A program made the translations under genes and the position numbers. DNA of 31,670 nt from JAMDCX01 sp049977145 (GTDB taxonomy: Bacteria; Planctomycetota; Phycisphaerae; WQYP01). Positions 16,216 through 23,310 of this stretch are shown piece after piece; position 1 is the first letter of the stretch; the number at the start of each line of letters is the position of its first letter. The stretch lies in contig JBMFGW010000036.1 in the NCBI GenBank assembly GCA_049977145.1, positions 1 to 31,670 of the forward strand. The letters are read 5' to 3'. Below the pieces are notes generated by a model. That model saw only the letters and a program-made list of their open reading frames with translations. It was not told where the DNA came from and searched no databases.

Positions 16216-16452
16216 TTAACGCACGGTACGTATAATTTGTACGATCACGATGATCAGCATGATCACTACATAAAGGCGCAAGGCCCAAAGCAGGATTTTC
16301 AGGCCAGGTGAAAATTGGCGGCGGCCAAAACGGGTACGCTGTTTGAAAGCCACGAGCTGATCTTCTTCCAGTAAGGAGCGAACGACGTCATGGCGCTCGG
16401 AAAGTTCCGTGCTTTTCACATTTTGCGTGTCGGGGTTGAATTGCGCATTCAT
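16216..16452 (-). CDS. Small single-pass membrane protein, unknown function
   Basis: A 78-residue protein with a charged N-terminal half (about 1-48) and one membrane helix near the C-terminus (ILLWALRLYVVIMLIIVIVQ). AAGGAG lies about 9 nt before the ATG. It follows the Nramp-type transporter gene by 12 bp on the same strand, so it is probably co-transcribed and may be an accessory or regulatory subunit of the transporter. No family is recognised. Confidence 0.65.
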   Translation of the reverse strand: MNAQFNPDTQNVKSTELSERHDVVRSLLEEDQLVAFKQRTRFGRRQFSPGLKILLWALRLYVVIMLIIVIVQIIRTVR

Positions 16453-16464
16453 ATATATCGCTCC

Positions 16465-17895
16465 TTAGCCCAGCAGCCTGGGAAATACCGTCGTTACGCC
16501 ATAGCCCAGCCCGGCCAAAATCAAAAATACCGTTACACCAATGCCCGCGATATTCAGCCATAAACCATTGCCACGATCCCCCATAACTTCCCGGTCATTG
16601 ACCAGCAATAGTAGAAACAGCAGTGCCGGCGGCATGGCCAATACGGCAATGACATTGACGATTAACACAATAAATTCCAGCGGAGCCTGGGGAATCAGCA
16701 CAATGGCCCCGGCGCTGATCGCGGACCCCAGGAGTATGAGATAAAACGGCCACGCTTCTTTCACGGAGCGATTCAGACTGTGCGCATGGTGCATAACTTC
16801 ACCGAAAGCGTACGCCGATGATGTGGAGATGCTGATGGCCGCCACCAATCCAGCCTCCACCAGCCCCAGTGCGAACAGGCTTGAGCCGAGTTTGCCGACA
16901 TAAGGTTGCAGGGCCTGCGCGAATTGTGCTCCCTTAAAATTCTCCGTGCTGATGCCGTGGGTATACAGCGGTACGGTGGCCAGCACCACGGCAATGCCGA
17001 ATATCGTTGCCAGCAGTGTGCCGATGGATGTATCCCACCGGCCAAAACCGACATCCTTGGGCTGCATACCCTTATCCGTCGTGGCTCCTTGCTGAAAAAA
17101 GAGCATCCAGGGCGTTACGGTGGCCCCAATATCGGCCATCATTAACATGATATTGTTGGCATTAAGTCCGCCGGGCAATGGACTCCAGGTAAGAAAGGCG
17201 TGGCCCACCGCGCCCCAGTTGGGGTGGGTCATCAGCGCCACGGGGATAAACAGGCCGTTAAACAGGGCCAGCCCCAGTAAAATGCGTTCCCAGGTCCAGT
17301 AGCGGCGCGTCATGGTGACGGCCAAGATCAGGGTTATCGCCGCCCCCACCGCCACCAGCGCCGGCACTCCAAAGTACCCCAGACCGGCCCGGATGCCAAT
17401 AAATTCCGTGATGAGTGTCAGAAAATTTCCCAGCATCAGATCCGCCATGGAAAAGAACCCCCAGAACGGACCGAAGCGGTCGAAAATCAGTTCCGCATGT
17501 CCGCGATGAGTAACCGAGCCGAGGCGAACGGTCATTTCCTGGACAATCCAACCGGCCAAAAAGGTTACGCCGATAAAGGGGAGAAAAAAACCGATGCCGA
17601 AGCTCGAACCGGTGGCGGCGTACGACAACATGCTGGGCGCATCATTTTCGCCAAGGAATACCAGAACACCGGGCCCGGCGAGGAGCCATAACAGACGCAT
17701 CCATTGCCAAGGCTTTTTGGTATGAGTGTTATCCCGCGCCTTGGCCACGGCCAGCCGATCCCGGGCCCGGGAAATATCCTCACCGGTCAACGGATCTCTG
17801 CCGTCAGCACGACCGGCAATAGGGGTATCGGCCATCCGGGACGCCTCGGCAATCCGGACTTGCGTGGTATCGGATATTGATTTAACTGTACCCAT
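16465..17895 (-). CDS. Nramp-family divalent metal transporter, divergent subgroup
   Basis: The 476-residue protein has a ~65-residue charged N-terminal extension, then about 11 membrane helices of the Nramp/APC fold. Helix 1 reads LLAGPGVLVFLGENDAPSML: the metal-binding DPGN of classical MntH is replaced by END-AP. Helix 6 reads IGATVTPWMLFFQQGATTDK, where classical proteins have a Met-Pro-His motif. These changes are typical of divergent Nramp-related subfamilies, which transport Mn2+, Fe2+ or, in the NRMT group, Mg2+; the substrate is therefore uncertain. Manganese or iron is favoured because a DtxR/MntR-type regulator is divergently encoded 215 bp away. A small membrane protein gene follows. 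The alternative, a transporter of another solute within the APC superfamily, seems less likely given the TPWMLFFQQ signature. Confidence 0.8.
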   Translation of the reverse strand: MGTVKSISDTTQVRIAEASRMADTPIAGRADGRDPLTGEDISRARDRLAVAKARDNTHTKKPWQWMRLLWLLAGPGVLVFLGENDAPSMLSYAATGSSFGIGFFLPFIGVTFLAGWIVQEMTVRLGSVTHRGHAELIFDRFGPFWGFFSMADLMLGNFLTLITEFIGIRAGLGYFGVPALVAVGAAITLILAVTMTRRYWTWERILLGLALFNGLFIPVALMTHPNWGAVGHAFLTWSPLPGGLNANNIMLMMADIGATVTPWMLFFQQGATTDKGMQPKDVGFGRWDTSIGTLLATIFGIAVVLATVPLYTHGISTENFKGAQFAQALQPYVGKLGSSLFALGLVEAGLVAAISISTSSAYAFGEVMHHAHSLNRSVKEAWPFYLILLGSAISAGAIVLIPQAPLEFIVLIVNVIAVLAMPPALLFLLLLVNDREVMGDRGNGLWLNIAGIGVTVFLILAGLGYGVTTVFPRLLG

Positions 17896-17939
17896 ACATG
17901 CGTTGTGCGTCCTGATTCCATACCGGTCCCCGACCCCGC

Positions 17940-17959
17940 GATCACACGGCCGTGATCAC
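17940..17959. promoter_or_regulatory. Palindromic element upstream of the Nramp-type gene
   Basis: The stretch GATCACACGGCCGTGATCAC contains the perfect 10-bp palindrome CACGGCCGTG (17945-17954) and flanking GATCAC/GTGATC arms. It lies 45-64 bp upstream of the transporter start on its transcribed side, a suitable place for an operator. No known consensus was matched. Confidence 0.35.
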
Positions 17960-18017
17960 GTCGGCACCTGAACTTCAGGCGAATTGTACGCCGCTTCCGT
18001 TAAAACGTCAATCCACG

Positions 18018-18069
18018 TTTGAATACCCTATGTTCATACTTTGAATAATCAAACTCCCAAAGTTGAATA
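18018..18069 (+). promoter_or_regulatory. Three TTGAATA repeats at exact 22-bp spacing, candidate metalloregulator operator array
   Basis: TTTGAATA (18018-18025), TTTGAATA (18040-18047) and GTTGAATA (18062-18069) recur with a step of exactly 22 bp, about two turns of the helix, so all copies face the same side of the DNA. The middle copy is also half of the inverted repeat TTTGA-ATAA-TCAAA. The array ends 41 bp before the regulator start and lies in the divergent gap to the Nramp-type gene, the classic place for autoregulatory DtxR/MntR binding. The identity of the bound protein is inferred. Confidence 0.55.
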
Positions 18070-18110
18070 ACCCGCTTGCAATTTCCGCGCGGATCGGCGA
18101 AACTGCGTGC

Positions 18111-18830
18111 ATGGCCAGCAGAACCATCGAAAATTATCTCAAGCAGTTGTGGCTGGAACAGCAGGCCGTCCGCCGCGGGGCGCGGCGTGGGGCGCGGCAG
18201 CGCCGGGCCCGGACGCAATATGTTTCCATGGGAAAACTGGCGGCGCTGGTGGGCGTAACCGCGGGTACGGCTACCACGATGGTTAAGGCCATTGCGGATT
18301 CCGGCCTGGTCCGATATGCGCCGCGGGCGGGCGTCCAGCTTACCAGAGCCGGCGAACAATTGGCGCTGCATGTGTTGCGCCGGCACCGGTTGCTGGAATT
18401 ATTTCTGGTCGAGGTGTTGGCAATAGACTGGTCGGACGCCCATGGCGAGGCGGAAGAATTGGAGCACGTTGTTTCCGAAACCGTGCTGGCCCGGATCGAT
18501 CAGTTGTTGGGGCATCCGGTGGTGGATCCGCATGGCGATCCCATTCCGTCTGCCACCGGCGCATTGGATTCGCCGGATTTATGCAGCTTGGCGGAACTGC
18601 CGGACGGCAGCGTTACAACGATCATTCGTTTGGTGGATCAAAGCCCGGAGTTTCTGCGTTTTGCGCACACCAGCGGTCTGGTACCCAAGACGAAAGTCCG
18701 CATTGAAGCGACCAACCCGCTGGCCCAGGCGATTGCCGCGCGGCCGGTGGGGCGGAAGACCGTCATGCTTTCCATGGCGGCGGCGGAGAAATTTCTGGTG
18801 CGCTCCGGTCCGCTGGAGAAGAAAAACTAA
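18111..18830 (+). CDS. DtxR/MntR-family metal-dependent transcriptional regulator
   Basis: The 239-residue product from the ATG at 18111 starts MASRTIENYLKQLWLEQQ, the typical opening helix of DtxR-family repressors. A possible start at 18063 adds 16 residues and overlaps the third repeat of the upstream array, so it is disfavoured. The winged helix has SMGKLAALVGVTAGTATTMV followed by KAIADSGLVRYAP. The dimerisation/metal domain shows RRHRLLELFLVEVLAIDWSD and then HGEAEELEHVVSE, where the His and Glu residues match known metal ligands. The last ~75 residues (from SLAELPDGSV) look like the SH3/FeoA-like third domain. An Arg-rich insert (RRGARRGARQRRAR, about 21-34) is unusual. It probably represses the divergently encoded metal transporter and itself when Mn2+ or Fe2+ is plentiful. 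Confidence 0.85.
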   Translation: MASRTIENYLKQLWLEQQAVRRGARRGARQRRARTQYVSMGKLAALVGVTAGTATTMVKAIADSGLVRYAPRAGVQLTRAGEQLALHVLRRHRLLELFLVEVLAIDWSDAHGEAEELEHVVSETVLARIDQLLGHPVVDPHGDPIPSATGALDSPDLCSLAELPDGSVTTIIRLVDQSPEFLRFAHTSGLVPKTKVRIEATNPLAQAIAARPVGRKTVMLSMAAAEKFLVRSGPLEKKN

Positions 18831-18889
18831 CGCCGCTGATCCGCTGATTTGCGAAAACTATTTACCTGTGAGGCGGGGCGATCTTACGC

Positions 18890-18895
18890 TATAAT
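18890..18895 (+). promoter_or_regulatory. Candidate -10 element (TATAAT)
   Basis: A perfect TATAAT hexamer lies 87 bp upstream of the next gene, in a 151-bp gap without other features. The matching -35 region is weak (CTGTGA at 18866-18871, 18-bp spacer). Confidence 0.3.
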
Positions 18896-18981
18896 TTATT
18901 GTTTAGCCGATTGGCGGCGTAAACGGGGACGGTCAGAGCCGGTGCATAAACGCGGCGTTTGTTGTTGCGGGAAAATCAGAT

Positions 18982-19857
18982 ATGTCAGCTCCGGTACATC
19001 CTTATGGTGATTATGGCGTGGCCCTGCGGACGCTGCGCGCGGGACGAAATTTTCTGGGTTACGTCTTATTTTTCAGCGTTATGGTGCAAGTGGTGGGGTT
19101 CATCCTTATGCGTTTTACCACGCAACCTTATCGGGCGGGACAACCGGTGGTTTGGATCACGCACATGGCGCGCCGGGCCGCGGGGATAACACCGGGGGCG
19201 GATTATCAACCCATCCTGCGTGCTGGCGTTCCCATGCGCCTGGACGCGGCACCGTCCGCGTTATCGGATGGACAATCCATTGAAAATTATCAATCTGATC
19301 GCCTGCTTATGGGAGAAAAAGCCGGACGGCGATTAAATCTGCGGCGGCAGTGGCGTGAAAGTTATTATCTTCTAGCGCCGATTACGCAGTTGCTGGGACT
19401 TCTGGCATCAGGTTCGCAGGCGATTATCATTTTTATCACACTGCTGGTAATTCTCGTGGCGCAAGCCCCGGGCGTGGCGAATATGACACGCAGTTTAATC
19501 TGGTCGGTGATCCTGCTGTTTATGGTTTTTCCATGGCAATACGTGTTGCCGGGCTTTCCGATTCCCGGCGTACTGTACGGCTGGCATGAATTGCACAACA
19601 CGCTGGCGCTGGCGTTTTTACCGCCACCCGGACATGGCATTTCGTTTGATCAGCGCGTTTTAATTGTAGGCCGATATGTGCTTTGGCCGATCCTGGCGCT
19701 GGTGGTCATGCTGGTTACCGCGGAGCGGTTTCGCGCCGGGGTGCGGCTGGCGATCGGGCATCCCCTGCAAAGCATGATGCTGGGCGAAAATCACAGCCCC
19801 ATTGCGCCGTCCCCGCGCGGCAATGCACCAGCCACACCCGCCCGCGGAAAAAATTAA
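18982..19857 (+). CDS. Integral membrane protein, unknown function
   Basis: A 291-residue protein with hydrophobic segments near 27-48 (LGYVLFFSVMVQVVGFILM), 128-158 (LLAPITQLLGLLASGS... IIIFITLLVILVA), 168-190 (LIWSVILLFMVFPWQYVLPG) and 230-252 (YVLWPILALVVMLVTAERF). A soluble segment of about 80 residues separates the first two. The C-terminus is Pro/Ala-rich and hydrophilic. No family is recognised and there is no clear Shine-Dalgarno site. It stands alone between the metal regulator and the glycan cluster. Confidence 0.65.
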   Translation: MSAPVHPYGDYGVALRTLRAGRNFLGYVLFFSVMVQVVGFILMRFTTQPYRAGQPVVWITHMARRAAGITPGADYQPILRAGVPMRLDAAPSALSDGQSIENYQSDRLLMGEKAGRRLNLRRQWRESYYLLAPITQLLGLLASGSQAIIIFITLLVILVAQAPGVANMTRSLIWSVILLFMVFPWQYVLPGFPIPGVLYGWHELHNTLALAFLPPPGHGISFDQRVLIVGRYVLWPILALVVMLVTAERFRAGVRLAIGHPLQSMMLGENHSPIAPSPRGNAPATPARGKN

Positions 19858-20217
19858 ATGGGGGCCTCTTTGGGAGACTCGCCGATGACAAATAGACGGT
19901 GTATTTTTTAAAGTGGCGACCGTTGCAAGCAATCTCCCGATCCGACAAACGCCATCAGTGGGTTCCATTCCTTCGCTGGGCGACATTTCCTGCAAACGCG
20001 CGGGCCAAAGCCACGCAACTAAAATAGAATCTCGCGTTACTGTGCCGCAAAACTTGTTCGCGAGGGTGAGAAAGAATTGATAAAAAATAGGGCCGTGCCG
20101 GCGGTAGTGTTGTGGCGATGCCAACATTACGGTACATTACCGTATTATTGTGGCTTTATCGGACATCCTTATAGGTGGTAAAGCCATTGAATGGTCGCTT
20201 ATGACAGGAGTTTCGCA
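19858..20217. other. Intergenic region before the glycan-degradation cluster
   Basis: No convincing gene lies in these 360 bp; frames open on the minus strand give protein-unlike sequence. It holds the palindrome described at 20128-20144 and the ribosome-binding site AGGAG (20206-20210) of the GH31 gene. Confidence 0.5.
20128..20148 (+). promoter_or_regulatory. Palindrome overlapping a -10-like hexamer upstream of the GH31 gene
   Basis: TACGGTA (20128-20134), spacer CAT, then TACCGTA (20138-20144) is a perfect 7-bp inverted repeat. Its right arm overlaps TATTAT (20143-20148), a -10-like hexamer. It lies 70 bp upstream of the GH31 start, as expected for a repressor operator controlling the sugar-degradation genes. 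No known regulator consensus was matched. Confidence 0.45.
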
Positions 20218-23200
20218 ATGCGGGATCGACGGGATTTTATCAAAATAGTCTCTACAACGGCAGTAGCCGCAGCTCTGGCCGCACCGGAGGCCTCGGTGCA
20301 GGCCCAAGCCGCTCCACAACTTGGTGCGGTTACCGACGTGCAATTGGAGGTTCACGGCCTGCGCATCAACATCGGCACCGATGTCTTGCGTGTACAAACG
20401 CCCGCGCCTGGCATTTTGCGGTTGGACCTGCTGGCCGATGGGAAAAGCGATCCGCATACGCCGGTACTGGATCCCCGCGCCCAATTTCCTGGCGATGCCT
20501 CGGCTAAGTTTGAAATTGCCGGAGATCCCATTCGCGTGCATACGGACCAGTTTCAAGTGCGCATCAGTCGTAATCCATGCCGCGTAACGATTTTGGATAA
20601 ATCGGGCCAAGTGCTGCTGGATCAATCCGTGGATCAAAGCCTGCATGTGGATCCCAAAAATCAAGGCACGACTGGTTTCACCTTCCGGCATAGTAGAAAA
20701 GATAATTTTTACGGCATCCGCAATTCTGCCTGTTGGTCTAAACATTTCCAACCCGTACTGAAAGACGGTATTGGCATGCCCAATGATACTTATAAGGTGG
20801 AGGCATCCCTTGAAGGCGGTGGCGGAGCACCCTTTACCTGGACCACCGGCGGCTATGGTATTCTGGTGGATTCCGATGGGGGCTATTTTCAAATCAAGCC
20901 CGGTGAGATCGGTTTTTACTATGGCAACCCCAAGGCGGACAATTATGGCCGTAATTATTTCCGTCCCAACAGTCTGACGGTATTTATTTTTGTCGGCACC
21001 GCCAGGGATATTTTCCGCGGTTTGGCCATGGCTTCAGGAAAAATGCCATTATTTCCCAAATGGGTGTATGGCTTTACCAATTCACAATGGGGTACCAATC
21101 AGGAACTCTTGCGTGGATACCTGGAGACCTACCGGGCCAAGGATATTCCCATTGATAATTTTACCTTGGATTTCGACTGGAAAGACTGGGGGGCCAGCCA
21201 TTACGGTGAATTTCGCTGGAATCCCGTCAAATACTCCCAGGCCCTTTACACGCCGGATAATCCCGATGCACTTATTAACTGGACGCGCGAACTGGAATGC
21301 AAAATTACCGGCATTATGAAACCGCGCATTATTATCAGCACCTTAAAGGGCCATCTGACTCCTATGACCACCCAGGGGGCCAGCGCCAAAAAACTGGGAA
21401 TTTATTCACCGACGGAAAAGCCCTTTCCTGATTATTTCTCCAGTCGCATGTCTATTGATCTTGATTTTTATAAACCCATCTGCCGCCAATGGTATTGGCA
21501 CGCCACCTGGACCCACCAGTGTATGCAGCATGGCATCGTGGGCTTCTGGAATGATGAAGCCGATTCACCGGCTACCGGTAATTTCGAATTTCTGCACATG
21601 CAGCAGGCGTTGTATGAAGGCCAGCGGCAGGACCGTCCGCGCTATCGCGTGTGGTCAATCAATCGCAATTTTTATCTCGGTTCCCAGCGCTATGCCTATG
21701 CCACCTGGTCCGGCGACATCAACACCGGCTTTGCCGTGATGCGGAAACAAACCCTGGCCATGATTAACACTATCAATCTTGGGCAGATGCGCTGGGCGCA
21801 GGATACCGGCGGCTTTAATGGCCACCCTACCCCGGAAGTGTATACCCGCTGGTTCCAGTTCACCGCCGTGTGTCCGACATTACGCACCCACTGTACGCTG
21901 GGCGAACGCCGCCAGCCATGGGTATATGGCGATCAGGCTTGTGAAACCGTCAAACTTGCCATTCGGCAGCGTTACAGTTGGTTCTTCTATACCTACGCGC
22001 TGGAACATGCCGCCTGCACCGAAACCGGGGTGGGCATTGTGCGGCCCTTGACCTTCGATTATCCGCGGGATCCCAATGTCGTGTCGATGGCGGATCAATG
22101 GATGTTCGGTGATTGGATTCTCTGCGCCCCGGTACTGGAGAAAATGGGATCTGGAAAAGGTGCATCCAACACGCGCCGCATCTATCTACCCGCCGGCGAA
22201 TGGACCGACTATTTCCGCGGAGATCGTTATAAAGGCGGTCAATGGATCAACTATGCGTTGAATTCCAGCACCTGGATGGATTGGCCGTTGTTTATCAAAG
22301 ATGGAGCTATCATTCCGACGGCGGAACCGGTGCGGGCCATTCATACCGCCAAACCGGAGATGATTTATCTGGATATATTCCCCGCCACGACACCATCATC
22401 TGGCGAATTTTACGATGATGACGGCGAATCTTATGATTACGAACATGGGCAATTTCATCGGCAAATCATTACCGCGCAAAAACAGCCGGACGGCGCCCGC
22501 CTGCATATTTCCGCACGCCAGGGCGCCTATGCCTCCAGCGTCCGGCACTTTGTGGTTCGATTGCATGGACAGGCGGCCCAGCATGTACAGGTTGGCGGAC
22601 GAGAATGGCCGCAGGTAGATGATACCCTGGCATTGGCCAAGGCCGCTTCCGGCTGGTGCGTGGATATGGATGTGTATGGTCCGGTGACACTGGTGAAGGT
22701 ACCGGCCGGGACGGAACAGGATTTGGTTATTACCACCAGCGGCCAGCGGGTTATACACAAATCGGTCGAAGTGCTGACTGCGGGCGTGGCCTCCCTTTCC
22801 GGCCCGAAACCACCAACGGTACCACTGCAAACCAACAACCCCATGTATATGGACGCCAAGCTCTTTGGACCCATTCCCAACACCGCGGTGGGCTTGGCCA
22901 CCAATCACTCCGGGTATACAGGCATAGGTTTTATAGCGGGATTTTTGACTCCCGGCACAGCAGCGACCTTTTATTGCTGCCGGCGCAAGGCGGGAAAATA
23001 CGCGGTGCGATTCCGGATGGCCAATGGTACTCCGACCACCGTGCAAAGCCTGAATGTGTATGTCAACGGCATTCGGTATGGCACACTGTATATTCCGGGT
23101 CTGCAGGATTGGAATACGTGGGAAGACTTGCCGATGTATCTACCGTTGGTGGCGGGGAACAACACCATTATGCTCCGGCGCGACTCGGAAAATACCGGCG

Positions 23201-23247
23201 ACGTCAACTTGGACTGCGTTAAGATTCCTTATGCGCCAGGGGCGTAG
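20218..23247 (+). CDS. GH31 family alpha-glycosidase, Tat-exported, with C-terminal CBM-like module
   Basis: The 1009-residue protein starts at the ATG at 20218, chosen because AGGAG lies 7 nt upstream and because it gives the twin-arginine signal MRDRRDFIKIVSTTAVAAAL. The GH31 barrel shows FTLDFDWKDWG, HGIVGFWNDEADSP with probable nucleophile D446, WSGDINTGF with probable acid/base D500, and WAQDTGGFNGHPTPEVYTRW. The family retains configuration at alpha-linked glucose, xylose, galactose or related sugars; the exact substrate cannot be read off. The segment GEWTDYFRGDRYKGGQWINY is the usual distal beta-domain. Residues about 885-1005 (from LFGPIPNTAVG to NLDCVKIPYAP) form a beta-sandwich resembling CBM35/CBM6-type carbohydrate-binding modules. 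It heads the plus-strand glycan cluster. Confidence 0.88.
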   Translation: MRDRRDFIKIVSTTAVAAALAAPEASVQAQAAPQLGAVTDVQLEVHGLRINIGTDVLRVQTPAPGILRLDLLADGKSDPHTPVLDPRAQFPGDASAKFEIAGDPIRVHTDQFQVRISRNPCRVTILDKSGQVLLDQSVDQSLHVDPKNQGTTGFTFRHSRKDNFYGIRNSACWSKHFQPVLKDGIGMPNDTYKVEASLEGGGGAPFTWTTGGYGILVDSDGGYFQIKPGEIGFYYGNPKADNYGRNYFRPNSLTVFIFVGTARDIFRGLAMASGKMPLFPKWVYGFTNSQWGTNQELLRGYLETYRAKDIPIDNFTLDFDWKDWGASHYGEFRWNPVKYSQALYTPDNPDALINWTRELECKITGIMKPRIIISTLKGHLTPMTTQGASAKKLGIYSPTEKPFPDYFSSRMSIDLDFYKPICRQWYWHATWTHQCMQHGIVGFWNDEADSPATGNFEFLHMQQALYEGQRQDRPRYRVWSINRNFYLGSQRYAYATWSGDINTGFAVMRKQTLAMINTINLGQMRWAQDTGGFNGHPTPEVYTRWFQFTAVCPTLRTHCTLGERRQPWVYGDQACETVKLAIRQRYSWFFYTYALEHAACTETGVGIVRPLTFDYPRDPNVVSMADQWMFGDWILCAPVLEKMGSGKGASNTRRIYLPAGEWTDYFRGDRYKGGQWINYALNSSTWMDWPLFIKDGAIIPTAEPVRAIHTAKPEMIYLDIFPATTPSSGEFYDDDGESYDYEHGQFHRQIITAQKQPDGARLHISARQGAYASSVRHFVVRLHGQAAQHVQVGGREWPQVDDTLALAKAASGWCVDMDVYGPVTLVKVPAGTEQDLVITTSGQRVIHKSVEVLTAGVASLSGPKPPTVPLQTNNPMYMDAKLFGPIPNTAVGLATNHSGYTGIGFIAGFLTPGTAATFYCCRRKAGKYAVRFRMANGTPTTVQSLNVYVNGIRYGTLYIPGLQDWNTWEDLPMYLPLVAGNNTIMLRRDSENTGDVNLDCVKIPYAPGA

Positions 23248-23310
23248 AGATGTATTCGCCAATTGATATTGTGGAATTATTAAAATTAAATTTGCAAAAG
23301 AACGACAAGC

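Noticed and set aside
20137..20892. 251-codon minus-strand ORF
   Set aside because: Antisense to the GH31 N-terminus, which has a Tat signal, ribosome-binding site and clear homology.
22396..23046. 216-codon minus-strand ORF
   Set aside because: Shadow of the GH31 C-terminal domain; His/Gly/Arg-rich composition.
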